This document shows, piece by piece, positions 50,201 to 58,093 of a stretch of 64,000 nt of DNA. This stretch comes from JAOAGA01 sp964540515 (GTDB taxonomy: Bacteria; CALINM01): the NCBI GenBank assembly GCA_964540515.1, contig CAZIMS010000003.1, forward strand, positions 62,001 to 126,000. The letters run 5' to 3'. The position numbers were made by a program, and so were the translations under genes. Under the pieces are notes generated by a model. It saw only the letters and a program-made list of their open reading frames with translations, was not told the DNA's origin and did no database searches. The number at the start of each line of letters is the position of its first letter. Positions within the stretch are counted from its first letter, which is position 1.

Positions 50201-50917
50201 AAGGCAAAGGATTTTATATATAATTTTGGAAAACAGAAAGGGATGTTTATAGAATCAGCTCAGGCAGCCCTCGATTATGCAGCTCTTTCAAAGGAAAGAG
50301 AGGTTTTCTATTTGATTGAATCTTCTTATCTTTTCTTAAAGGGAAGGAGCTTAGATGATGCTGAGAGGGTTCTTTTGTTCTTAGAGAAGAAGCCTTTATC
50401 GGATAGAGAGAAGAAAGAGAGAGATTTTATAAAGGGTTTAGTGCAATATCATAAAAACAATTATGATAGGGCCTATGACCTTTTAATGTCAGCTTTAAAA
50501 GAGGACATATTAAGTAGATTTGATTCTTATATAGAAGAGCCTTTGCACAATGTGCTTTCAAAGATTGTTTTTACAAAGCCAGAAGATGAGGCAAGGGAAG
50601 CTTTAGAGCTTTATGTAGGATATCTTTCAAAAAAATATAAGGATAGTGGTGATGATAGCTATCTATATAAGTTAGGATACATAATGAGCGAGTTTTCCAT
50701 ATTCTTCTTACAGCAGGAAGAGGCAAATGCAAGGGCTGTTGCTCTATTAAAAAGGGTTTTAAAGAACTCTGTAGAAAAGGATAATAAAGAGCTACTATTA
50801 AAATCTTTAGTTAAGCTTAGAGAGATAGAACCTAAGAAATATAATAGAAAATTTGTTATAGAAAAACCCAAAATTGATTTTGAGAGACTGATAAATTATG
50901 AGAGCCTTATTAAATAG
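47198..50917 (+). CDS. Large periplasmic TPR-repeat protein
   Basis: The 1239-residue product has a signal peptide (about 1-22). Residues of about 300-460 are a long coiled-coil-like, charged helical stretch. TPR units occur from about 495 on (ETYEFLGEKEKALRAYEDYL; IAELLFEKKDYGRAINYYEKA, by position 520-570) and again at about 610-760, 790-850 and 950-1150. In Myxococcus the gliding complex includes large TPR proteins (such as GltD/AgmU and GltE) that lie in the periplasm and link the inner-membrane motor to the outer membrane. The same operon here has the ExbB/ExbD motor and a TonB-like protein, so a scaffold role is inferred. Such length is unusual among TPR proteins. Confidence 0.8.
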   Translation: MAYRLSLLIFLIFLWVSQSYSQTIEKINVKTSGWKDISQYLALDLDLPERFKKISSSPETSTILAFYKAYKDEFSANLLKNLIGKEDVTTRKKIFFYILSDIKEKKDFDLFYKHFGPLVSKPEFEDINFFYHLRSGRLKDFKSKKNIFSDLKDINLLYLEGNYNKALDLVNPYKNVFPRIYTILLLRNGLYSSALEYLGSLDIDDKDYLMALTFYYLKRYDKVIEILSNNKKLDYKEKILLIEAMTALGNYNIPEFGEEVKLSVNTKDDFSIFNNIRLFESLNDSLFKERTDILYIKWQIRNYAYNLSLYLEEINKFQESLKNIEKELSSINSRFDKVYEKFKEDAKLREAKDKVIAINEMYDNIKKFKKKVDKDAAFLSFFEGEYEKERKNIDKLFEDVVERYKEEMESLRKEIYLRKVEKVIFESKNLTAEDIKNILSALKKLETEIDKSNRNYSFLERLSYYQIYLVNELIYLSQVEDMKEIDRLANEGIGIANKYLEKFSDRKSEVILFLAETYEFLGEKEKALRAYEDYLKEKKEGDFRIFMKIAELLFEKKDYGRAINYYEKAALASKAYKDSAYYKIGWAYYLSHQYEKVINLFLNYKFESVGQRQELLLNEMIDLLSRAFYKLDNLDLVERYLDRNRQFPYPDKVFKYLGDIYLYLADYEKAIAVYRKGWGKYYLYKNSYEIALSMIDAYNFMGKQDKAYNERVRYIEKYNVNSEYYKKYKEFPSGFSDEIVMTALYFNTLYDKEKNEEYYDLAVKLYEIILEYFPKHKRTGEMAFMLAQLYEEKGNNKKASRFFKEARKLGFNEEESHYRSLYCEYKMWQRHEILSKELINTLQDFLNTFKGSKYFNNSALLLADISLKEGLSENMFFALELAANNDEMGLKKAVDFVEANFDSIQNKLFISKIFEKGYERLKDDKLLKLKHFSLFKHAISLEEERKNDLAINVYKDIIKDKSSEFTEFAVYNLSLLLQRVGKTEEAISYMAKIKQKDDLKLKAKDFIYNFGKQKGMFIESAQAALDYAALSKEREVFYLIESSYLFLKGRSLDDAERVLLFLEKKPLSDREKKERDFIKGLVQYHKNNYDRAYDLLMSALKEDILSRFDSYIEEPLHNVLSKIVFTKPEDEAREALELYVGYLSKKYKDSGDDSYLYKLGYIMSEFSIFFLQQEEANARAVALLKRVLKNSVEKDNKELLLKSLVKLREIEPKKYNRKFVIEKPKIDFERLINYESLIK

Positions 50918-51854
50918 AGTTACAAAAAAAATATGTTTTGTCAGTGTAATCGTGCTTGTCTTTATACTTGCAAGCTGCGCACAAAGGCAAGAACAGGTAA
51001 GAAAAGTTGAGATAGAGACTGTAAAGCCCATTATCTTAGTAGAGAAAAGCCTCCTTGAAGAGATTAATGAGAAAAAAGAGAAAGGAAGCTACAAAGAGAT
51101 CATCGAGATTTATGAAAAGAGAAAAGACGAGTTTACATCAATAGAGTTGTTGAAACCTGTTTTTATATCCTACCTCGTTGAGAAAAGATTTGATGATATT
51201 ATAAAACTTGGTGAAGAGAGATTATCAAGATTTGCCAGCATGGATGATAAGGAGATTAGTCTAATGCTTGGAATATCCTATTTTGAGAGGGGTAGTTATG
51301 AAGCCTCAAGAAGAGTTTTGAGTGCCCTTTATGATAGTGGCTTTAAAAACGAAGTTCTAAATATATATTTGGCAATGATTTATCAAAAAAGAAATCACTT
51401 TGCCTTAGCCCTCTCTGTGGCAGGAGAGATAGGAAGTCTTGATAAAAGAAATTACCTTCAAGGGCTAATATTCTTTTCTGAAGGTAATTATGAGAAGGCA
51501 TTAGATAGATTAAAGAGTGTAAAAGATATTAATGCTAAGGTATATGTCTTATACTGTCTTTATTATCTTAATAGACATGATGAGGCTTTAAGATACTTTG
51601 AAGAAAATAGGGATACCTTAAGGAATGAAGCAGTGCCCATAATATCAACAATCTTGATTAATAGAGGTGATGTCAAGAAGGCAAGAGATCTCCTTGAAAG
51701 TGTACCAGAAGGTGAGAGAAAGGGAAGTTTCTATAGAAATCTTGGTTTAATTTATGATATATACTTTGATGATAAAGGTAAGGCGAAAGAGTTATATCAG
51801 AAATATCTTAGAGAGGTAAAGGATGAAGAGGTTAATTTTTGGCTTAGTAATTAG
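50898..51854 (+). CDS. TPR-repeat lipoprotein (GltE-like)
   Basis: The 318-residue protein starts with a lipoprotein signal ending LASC (Cys27, followed by AQR), so it is probably anchored in the outer membrane. The rest is helical repeats of TPR type (MLGISYFERGSYEASRRVL near 119-137; QGLIFFSEGNYEKALDRL near 190-207). It overlaps the large TPR gene by 20 bases and the next small gene by 32 bases. Myxobacterial GltE/AglT is a TPR lipoprotein required for gliding; this protein has the same type and neighbours. Direct orthology is not shown by the sequence alone. Confidence 0.78.
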   Translation: MRALLNRVTKKICFVSVIVLVFILASCAQRQEQVRKVEIETVKPIILVEKSLLEEINEKKEKGSYKEIIEIYEKRKDEFTSIELLKPVFISYLVEKRFDDIIKLGEERLSRFASMDDKEISLMLGISYFERGSYEASRRVLSALYDSGFKNEVLNIYLAMIYQKRNHFALALSVAGEIGSLDKRNYLQGLIFFSEGNYEKALDRLKSVKDINAKVYVLYCLYYLNRHDEALRYFEENRDTLRNEAVPIISTILINRGDVKKARDLLESVPEGERKGSFYRNLGLIYDIYFDDKGKAKELYQKYLREVKDEEVNFWLSN

Positions 51855-52092
51855 CCTAATTTTTTGTTCTTCCTCTTACCCTCAAGAGATTATCTATGAT
51901 TTTGATATCAAAAAGGGCTTTGAGATTTTAGGGACGGAAGAACGTCCCAGAGTAATATTTTTTATACCAGAGCTTAAGCTTCCTCTTGAAAAAAGGCCCT
52001 TAGAGATAAATTTTACACTCAAAGAAAATCTTATAAGTAAAGATATTGAGGATTTTTTGGATAGATATATCTCTGAAGAGAAAATTAAATAA
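51823..52092 (+). CDS. Small secreted protein in the Glt/Agl-like operon
   Basis: An 89-residue product with a probable signal peptide (about 1-20, ending SSSYPQ). The remaining 65 residues have beta-like stretches (RVIFFIPELKLPL; LEINFTLKENL). No family recognised. It overlaps the TPR lipoprotein by 32 bases and precedes exbB by 35. It is too short to be a full domain of a known type, but a good start, a signal and the tight overlaps support a real gene. Confidence 0.6.
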   Translation: MKRLIFGLVISLIFCSSSYPQEIIYDFDIKKGFEILGTEERPRVIFFIPELKLPLEKRPLEINFTLKENLISKDIEDFLDRYISEEKIK

Positions 52093-52127
52093 AATTTAGT
52101 GAGCTTCAATAAAGGAGGATTGTTAAG

Positions 52128-52805
52128 ATGATTGATTTTATAGGAATATTTTTTAAAGAAGGCGGTTTTTTTATGTATCCCATCACCTTGATCTTTGCCT
52201 TCGGTATAGCTGTGGTAGTGGAAAGGTTTTTAGTTTTATTTAAAAAGTTTAATTTAGATGCCAATAAATATTTTAATTTTGTTGAACAGAAGATCTTAAA
52301 CAAAGAGTTAGATGATATATCTAAAAACTCTCCAGATGTTCCCCTTGCAAATATCTGCAAGTTTGGTATAGATGTAGTTAGAAGATGTCAGATCAATGAA
52401 GATACAAAAGCCTGTGAGGCTAAGCTCTTTAAAGGGGAAAGAAGAGCCTCAGTAGTTATAGAAAAAACTATAGAAGAGATTGCAGCTCTCGAATTCCCAA
52501 AGATAGAAAGAAGACTTAGTTTACTTCCAACCATTGCAAATCTCTCTACACTATTAGGGCTTTTAGGTACTTTACAGGGCTTAATTCAAGCTTTCTCATC
52601 TCTCTCTAATGTCGACCCCTCACAAAAGGCTCAGTTTTTGGCTCAAGGAATTTCTGTGGCTATGAATACCACTGCCTATGGCCTTTTTGTAGCAGTTATA
52701 ATATTGTTTATGTACACCATCTTAAATGCAAGGGCTGAGAGATTGATGGAAGAGACAGAGTATTATGTACTTAAGTTTATTAACCTTATAACAATGAGGT
52801 ATTAA
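52128..52805 (+). CDS. MotA/TolQ/ExbB-type proton channel subunit
   Basis: The 225-residue inner-membrane protein has three helices. The first is MYPITLIFAFGIAVVVERFL near 15-34, the second LSLLPTIANLSTLLGLLGTLQGLIQAF (near 130-156) and the third NTTAYGLFVAVIILFMYTIL near 187-206. The GLLGTxxGxxxAF core and the conserved Thr/Ala faces are the ion-channel hallmarks. ExbB, TolQ and AglR form pentameric stators that turn proton flow into force on the ExbD/TolR partner. The Shine-Dalgarno AAAGGAGG precedes the ATG. Two ExbD-type genes follow, overlapping by one base each, as in the aglRQS motor genes. Confidence 0.92.
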   Translation: MIDFIGIFFKEGGFFMYPITLIFAFGIAVVVERFLVLFKKFNLDANKYFNFVEQKILNKELDDISKNSPDVPLANICKFGIDVVRRCQINEDTKACEAKLFKGERRASVVIEKTIEEIAALEFPKIERRLSLLPTIANLSTLLGLLGTLQGLIQAFSSLSNVDPSQKAQFLAQGISVAMNTTAYGLFVAVIILFMYTILNARAERLMEETEYYVLKFINLITMRY

Positions 52806-53260
52806 TGCTTTACAAAAGGTTTAGAAAAGAGAAAAAGAAGGGAGCCTTTTTACCAATTTTAATACCAGTAATGAATCTATTCTTATTGATACTGCCCTTT
52901 GTAATCCAAAACGCCTTTCTTCAGAGGATTGCATCTATGGAGCTTCAACTCCCAAGCATTTCAGAAGGTGGATCTCAGAATGCAGCAATAGAGAAAGATA
53001 TCATTGTGGAGATAAAAAAAGAAGGACTTATTCTCTATTGGGGTGGGGAGAAAAAGGTTGAGACAGATTTTAATGATAATGCTTATAGACTTTTAGAAGA
53101 GAAATTAAAAGAGATAAAAGGTGCTAACCCAAAAAAGCAGGATTTAATGATTAAAGTTGACCCCTATGTTAAATACGATAAAGTAGTTACTGTTATGGAT
53201 ACCGCAAAAAAGGATGGTCTTTTGTTCCCCAACATAGTTTTCTACGATGAGGTTAAGTAA
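52805..53260 (+). CDS. ExbD-like subunit with Asn at the proton-carrier position
   Basis: The 151-residue protein has one N-terminal membrane helix (about 14-36) and a periplasmic ExbD/TolR-like domain (EKDIIVEIKKEGLIL near 63-77; KKQDLMIKVDPYVKYDKVVTVMDTAKKDG). The family-essential aspartate in the helix is replaced: LIPVMNLFLLIL places Asn24 where TolR/ExbD have Asp. So it is probably a structural partner, while the next gene keeps the Asp. It overlaps exbB and the next gene by one base each. The start is the ATG inside TAATG. Confidence 0.85.
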   Translation: MLYKRFRKEKKKGAFLPILIPVMNLFLLILPFVIQNAFLQRIASMELQLPSISEGGSQNAAIEKDIIVEIKKEGLILYWGGEKKVETDFNDNAYRLLEEKLKEIKGANPKKQDLMIKVDPYVKYDKVVTVMDTAKKDGLLFPNIVFYDEVK

Positions 53261-53676
53261 TGGCTAAACTTTATAAGAAAAAAGATAACTCTATGGAGCT
53301 CAATCTATCAAGTCTTATGGACATGTTTACTATAATACTTTTCTTTTTTCTTACCACCTATAGTTTCGAAGGTGTTTTGATGCAGTTAGTAGAGGGGATA
53401 GAGCTTCCCAAGGCAAAAACAACTATACCGATTGCGGAAAAATTTTATGTAGCCGTTGGTAAGGATAAGATAGATATAAACGGCAAGCTTTACTCTAACA
53501 CTGGAAAAGATGATGGATATATCTTGAGGGAGCTTAAAGAGATAAGATCAAAGGGAAAAAATTATCTTGTTATACAGGCAGACAAAGATTTGCCTTTTTA
53601 TTTAGTTCGTAACTATATTAGATTAGCGGTTCAGGCAGGTTTCTCTAAACCCTACTTAGCGGTGTTGACGAAATGA
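53260..53676 (+). CDS. ExbD/TolR-type subunit with the conserved Asp
   Basis: A 138-residue single-pass protein. It has LSSLMDMFTIILFFFLTTYS near 16-35 with the proton-carrying Asp21, then a periplasmic domain with VAVGKDKIDINGKLY near 68-82 and LVIQADKDLPFYLV near 107-120. Together with the preceding Asn-bearing paralogue it would form the ExbD dimer or two separate dimers inside the ExbB ring. This matches AglQ/AglS of Myxococcus, where two TolR-like subunits act with AglR. It overlaps the AgmX-like gene by 4 bases. Confidence 0.92.
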   Translation: MAKLYKKKDNSMELNLSSLMDMFTIILFFFLTTYSFEGVLMQLVEGIELPKAKTTIPIAEKFYVAVGKDKIDINGKLYSNTGKDDGYILRELKEIRSKGKNYLVIQADKDLPFYLVRNYIRLAVQAGFSKPYLAVLTK

Positions 53677-54932
53677 AGGGTTTTTTTGTAAAGGTCATAG
53701 AAAAGGATGTTGTAAAAGATTTTAAAATTGGCAGTCCTATCGTTACTTTAGGAAATGATTATATGTCCTCGATCTTTGTTGAAAGTTTAAAAAAGTCTAT
53801 AGACATTGCAGAACATAGAGAAAATAGTTTAAAAATAAATTTCATAGAGGGACTAGAATTCAAAATTCATTATAATAATAAGGTTTTTGATGTAGATGAG
53901 ATTAGAGGTCTCTTTCCTAATAGCAATTCTTTAGAGTTTAGTAAAAATGTTATCTGCGAGATAGTGATTGATAATAAAAGAGTTTTTTTAAAGGCTAGTG
54001 AACTAAAAAAAGATAAGACACAAAGTATAAATAAGTTCAAAAAAAACTATATCAGCAAAGAGAATATCTCCTTTGTAACATTGTTTTTAACTCTTTCAAT
54101 TATTTTACTAACATTTTTAACCTATGCCTCCATAAATGTAAAGCCTCTTCCACAGATAACCAAGCTTGAGGAGAGAGATAAAGAGATTGAGATTGACTAT
54201 AGGTTGACTGAAAAGGGTTTTGAAGAAAAGAAAGATCAAAAAGTAGAAAAGACAGGCAAGGAAAAGGCGAATGTCATTGAAAAAAGAGAAACGAAGGAAA
54301 CCCCTAAGGTAGATAGTGGAACCTTTTTTGAAGGTCAAGCAGTGATAAAAGAAGGTGTATTGGGCGTAAGAGAGGGGGCAAAGACTGTTCTAATACAAAA
54401 AGAGAGAAGCCTTTTTAGCAAGATAGACGAAACTCTCGAAGCAATTCCAGTGAAGGGAAGTGGTGAGGCCTCCGACAGGGCAAGAAAGATTGATAGTGAT
54501 GATATAGATAAATATCAGTCTGTTAAGGCGGAAAACATCTATAAAGGTCCTGAAAAGAAGGATATAAAGGTTGAGCTATCAACTGGTGCAAGCATTAAGG
54601 CAACGACACAAAAAGAGTCTGATATTAGAATATTGAAAGGCAAGAGACCTGAAAACGAGATCCTGTCTGTTATGGCAAGATATAAAAAGGGTTTTGAGTT
54701 TATTTTTATAGATGCAAGGAAAAAGGATCCCCAGCTGGAGGGGAAGGTGGTTGTTTTTTTTGTTATATCTGAGGAAGGACAAGTAACAAAGGCAGAGGTT
54801 GTTGAAAGTTCTATAAAAAACCAAGAGTTTCTAGACAGGATTATTACTCTTGTTAAATCTATTAGGTTTCCTCAAAGTGATACAGGAGATACGGGTGTTA
54901 AGATTCCACTTCTTTTCTTCCCACAGGGATAA
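53673..54932 (+). CDS. TonB-like AgmX/PglI-type protein
   Basis: The 419-residue protein has a cytoplasmic N-terminus (about 1-128), one membrane helix (about 131-152), a long charged periplasmic linker (about 155-320) and a C-terminal TonB-fold domain (about 325-419). The last has GKVVVFFVISEEGQVTKAEVVESS near 358-381 (by position) and VKSIRFPQ. This is the AgmX/PglI architecture; GltG and GltJ of the myxobacterial gliding machine share it. The N-terminus could be a degenerate FHA-like domain, an inference from GltG; I see no clear FHA phosphopeptide motif. It would reach through the periplasm and be moved by the ExbB/ExbD motor. The end overlaps the convergent GH13 gene by 35 bases. Confidence 0.8.
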   Translation: MKGFFVKVIEKDVVKDFKIGSPIVTLGNDYMSSIFVESLKKSIDIAEHRENSLKINFIEGLEFKIHYNNKVFDVDEIRGLFPNSNSLEFSKNVICEIVIDNKRVFLKASELKKDKTQSINKFKKNYISKENISFVTLFLTLSIILLTFLTYASINVKPLPQITKLEERDKEIEIDYRLTEKGFEEKKDQKVEKTGKEKANVIEKRETKETPKVDSGTFFEGQAVIKEGVLGVREGAKTVLIQKERSLFSKIDETLEAIPVKGSGEASDRARKIDSDDIDKYQSVKAENIYKGPEKKDIKVELSTGASIKATTQKESDIRILKGKRPENEILSVMARYKKGFEFIFIDARKKDPQLEGKVVVFFVISEEGQVTKAEVVESSIKNQEFLDRIITLVKSIRFPQSDTGDTGVKIPLLFFPQG

Positions 54933-57900
54933 GAATTTTTCTAAGTAAATCTATGGAATAGCCTGATTTTTTTGCGCTTTCTATCAAGGATAACACTCTT
55001 TCTATAGTAAAAAAATTATCTTCCAATAGGTATAAAGATATAATTAGCTCCTCAAAGCGCTCCTTGTTAAAATAGGTTGAATCTTCATACTTATTAAGTG
55101 AGATAAAATTAGCTATAGTCACATTATTAATTAGAAAGTCTAAAAAAAGCTCTTTATTAAAATCTCTTTCTTTCTTTAGTACCTCTTTTAGCGTTGATAG
55201 ATAAAGCTTTATAGTGCTGTCTTTTTTTTCTAAAAATTTGATAGTACCCATATACTCAAAGGCATTAAAGATGTCTCTATTAAATGATTTTAAGTATAGA
55301 CTGATTACAGTAAGATTAATAAGTTTGTAGTTGGCTTCGTCATCAAAAAAATCTTTAATGTCTTTTATTTTTAACAACATCATATCAACTGTTTCTTCTG
55401 ACTCTTTTGGTAGATCTGGAAAGACTCTATGTAAAATCTTAAATACACAACCAATCTCACTATATTTGAGATAAGTAATATATGCGAGCTCGTTTAACTC
55501 ATTAGCATATTTAGTTTCAAGGTAAAGCTGGTTAAAGTCATAGAAGAATTTGTTCTTGTAATTTTTATAGATGTTTGACAGGGTACCATCAGTATCTTTA
55601 AGCTCTTTTATATTCGTAAGAACTACGCATTCATAAGCATAAAGCTCAAGATATAGACCTTCGTTAAATAAATCTTGGGAACTTTTTAAGTAGTAATTAT
55701 TATTTCTGAAATTCTCAAAGAGATAATAGACATTCTCATCATATCTTAACTCTAAAGCCGAAAAAATATCTTTTTTAATATACTCTGGTATATTATTCTG
55801 ATTTTTGACCATCTTTTCTGAAGAGATTTTTATATAGCCCTTTGTATTTTTGTACCTATTATTATAGACAATCACAGCCTTTTCATCACCGTAGGAGTTT
55901 GAGTATGCATAAACATCTTCGTCAATGCCATAATCTGTAAAAAAATCAAAGAGGTAAAAATTAGCTGATTCACAAAAGAGATATCTTTTTTTCATTAAAG
56001 GAAATATTAAATTTTTGTGGAGTTCAAGTAGATACTCATTTGGGATCTCATCCCAATAAGACTGGTAGAACTCCATTCCATATTTTTCTTTAAAACCTTC
56101 AATCTGACCATGGGCAAACATAGGTAAGCCAGGCATTGTAAGAAGTAGTATACAAACTCCTAAATATTTCTCACCCGTACCAAACTGTTCAATGGCTGTC
56201 TGTTCATCGGGGTTACTCATAAAGTTCACAAATCTTTTTAATATCTCAGGATTAAAATGTAGTATGTTCTTTATAATCTGCCTATATTTGGCGTTTTCTT
56301 CATCTCTTAACATATTCATAAAGGCACTATTGTATACTCTGTGCATGCCTAAAGACCTGACAAAGTACCCTTCCAATAGCCAGAATGCCTCTGCTAAAAG
56401 AAGAGTATCAGGAGCCTCCTTTCCAACTCTATCTACTACCTCTCTCCAAAACTCTTCTGGCATTAACTGATCAAAAACTTCTTTTGGAAGTGAGAACTCT
56501 GCTCGGGAAGGTATACTTCCTCCCTGTCCGGGCATAGGAAACCACAATCTTTGAAAGTGTCTCTTTGTCAATGTCATAGCTGCATCAAATCTTATTATAG
56601 GAGTTTTTTTAGCAACATGCAGGATCGTATTGATAACAGCTTCTCTTACCTCTTTTTTAAGGTAATTTAGTTGAGCCGTATCGTTCCAGGGAGTCGATGT
56701 GCCATCATTACCATGATATATATATCTAATCTTTCCATCTCTTTTGTCATAATATTTAAATACTACACTTGCATCTGATTTATCATAGTAGCCGTCTTCA
56801 ATATAAATTTCTATATCTGGATGTTGAGAGAGATTGTCTTTAGTAAAAGTGTATTTGGGAAAGGGGGGATAGTCTGTTTGAATAAACCAATCGGGGTGCT
56901 CTATAATCCATTTAGAGTAGATACCAGTATGATTGGGAACCATGTCGCTGGCAAGTCTTATATTTCTTTGTAAAGCCCGTTCCTTAAGATTATTAAAGGC
57001 CCCCTCTCCTCCAAGCTCTTCAGCTATAACATAGTCGTAAAGAGAGTAGGCAGAAGAGTGGGCAGAAATATTGCCCATAAGATGCTTTATTTTCTTTGAA
57101 GCAGGAGATCTTTCCCAGATACCAATGAGCCAAAGGGCATTAAACCCCCAATCTTTTAAGATGTCTAACTCTTCATCAGGTATCTCGTCAAGCCTTTTTA
57201 TATCTCTCCGGTATTTTTTTGAAAGTTGGTATAACCAAACATATGTAAGTTTTGCAATTAATACTACCCGAGGCATCCAGTGAGTATCTGGAGTAAATCT
57301 TTCAGGTTCTACGTGCTCATCACCTTTGAAAGACATTATTTGTTGTGGGCCCCTACCACCTAAGCGAGGCATCTCATACTCTTTTATAATGTCTAAAGTT
57401 GTAATTATTTCTAATACAATTTCTTCTGGTAACAAATATCCCCATCTCTCTTTGATATAGCTAATCTGAGCAAAAATTGAGTTAGGAGAGTGTTTGATTG
57501 GTTCTTTGAGTAATTCAAAAAGGGAAAGCCCCGTATCTCTAAAGGTTATTAAGTTTCCAGCTTCCTCAAGCTCTTTTATAATGGTTATAAAGACATTGTT
57601 TTTTACTAAATCTGTGTCAATAAAAATCTCTCTTCCTGGGCTTATGGCTGGATTTTCATCAGCTATCTTCAAAATTATAAACTCATAGAGCACTATTTTT
57701 TTTAGGTCTATACTTAATTCTTCTGATAAAAACTGTGAAAGATTAAAGTTTTCATGATAATTTTTAGGAGGGTAGGCATAGACAAAGTCTTTAATTAGTT
57801 TATCAAAAGAGGGACTATTAATAATTTTATATAGATAGTATATTTGATGGGTTTCAAAGAAGAGACTAATTATATGCCTAAAGATCCGGTTTAAAGTAGA

Positions 57901-58092
57901 AAAGGCTATTAAGAAGGGAGGGTTTATCTCAGAAGATAGGGGGATCCTTTTTTTTAACCTATCATAGAGTAGGTGGTAAAAAGCTCTACCTTCATTATGG
58001 GATATCTCCCAAAGCTTTTCTTCGTCCCAGAATATTTTTTTGATTGGAATATCTTTAAGAAAATATTGGTAGCTTCTATTTATTGTCTTCAT
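54898..58092 (-). CDS. Large GH13 alpha-amylase family protein
   Basis: The 1064-residue protein has a GH13 barrel at about 265-720. Region I is SDMVPNHTG near 382-390, region II IIRFDAAMT with the nucleophile Asp503, region III LLLAEAF with the acid/base Glu568 and region IV SNPDEQ with Asp629. All three catalytic acids are present. The first 260 and last 350 residues are helical and match no module I recognise; they may be family-specific. It has no signal peptide, so it is probably cytoplasmic. It should act on alpha-glucan or maltodextrin, perhaps glycogen turnover. It ends next to the AgmX-like gene and starts 1 base from the flavoprotein gene upstream on the minus strand. Confidence 0.88.
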   Translation of the reverse strand: MKTINRSYQYFLKDIPIKKIFWDEEKLWEISHNEGRAFYHLLYDRLKKRIPLSSEINPPFLIAFSTLNRIFRHIISLFFETHQIYYLYKIINSPSFDKLIKDFVYAYPPKNYHENFNLSQFLSEELSIDLKKIVLYEFIILKIADENPAISPGREIFIDTDLVKNNVFITIIKELEEAGNLITFRDTGLSLFELLKEPIKHSPNSIFAQISYIKERWGYLLPEEIVLEIITTLDIIKEYEMPRLGGRGPQQIMSFKGDEHVEPERFTPDTHWMPRVVLIAKLTYVWLYQLSKKYRRDIKRLDEIPDEELDILKDWGFNALWLIGIWERSPASKKIKHLMGNISAHSSAYSLYDYVIAEELGGEGAFNNLKERALQRNIRLASDMVPNHTGIYSKWIIEHPDWFIQTDYPPFPKYTFTKDNLSQHPDIEIYIEDGYYDKSDASVVFKYYDKRDGKIRYIYHGNDGTSTPWNDTAQLNYLKKEVREAVINTILHVAKKTPIIRFDAAMTLTKRHFQRLWFPMPGQGGSIPSRAEFSLPKEVFDQLMPEEFWREVVDRVGKEAPDTLLLAEAFWLLEGYFVRSLGMHRVYNSAFMNMLRDEENAKYRQIIKNILHFNPEILKRFVNFMSNPDEQTAIEQFGTGEKYLGVCILLLTMPGLPMFAHGQIEGFKEKYGMEFYQSYWDEIPNEYLLELHKNLIFPLMKKRYLFCESANFYLFDFFTDYGIDEDVYAYSNSYGDEKAVIVYNNRYKNTKGYIKISSEKMVKNQNNIPEYIKKDIFSALELRYDENVYYLFENFRNNNYYLKSSQDLFNEGLYLELYAYECVVLTNIKELKDTDGTLSNIYKNYKNKFFYDFNQLYLETKYANELNELAYITYLKYSEIGCVFKILHRVFPDLPKESEETVDMMLLKIKDIKDFFDDEANYKLINLTVISLYLKSFNRDIFNAFEYMGTIKFLEKKDSTIKLYLSTLKEVLKKERDFNKELFLDFLINNVTIANFISLNKYEDSTYFNKERFEELIISLYLLEDNFFTIERVLSLIESAKKSGYSIDLLRKILIPVGRKEVES

Positions 58093-58093
58093 A

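Noticed and set aside
52128..53676. Flagellar MotA/MotB stator
   Set aside because: The channel protein has three helices, the partners lack a peptidoglycan-binding OmpA domain, and no flagellar genes are present.
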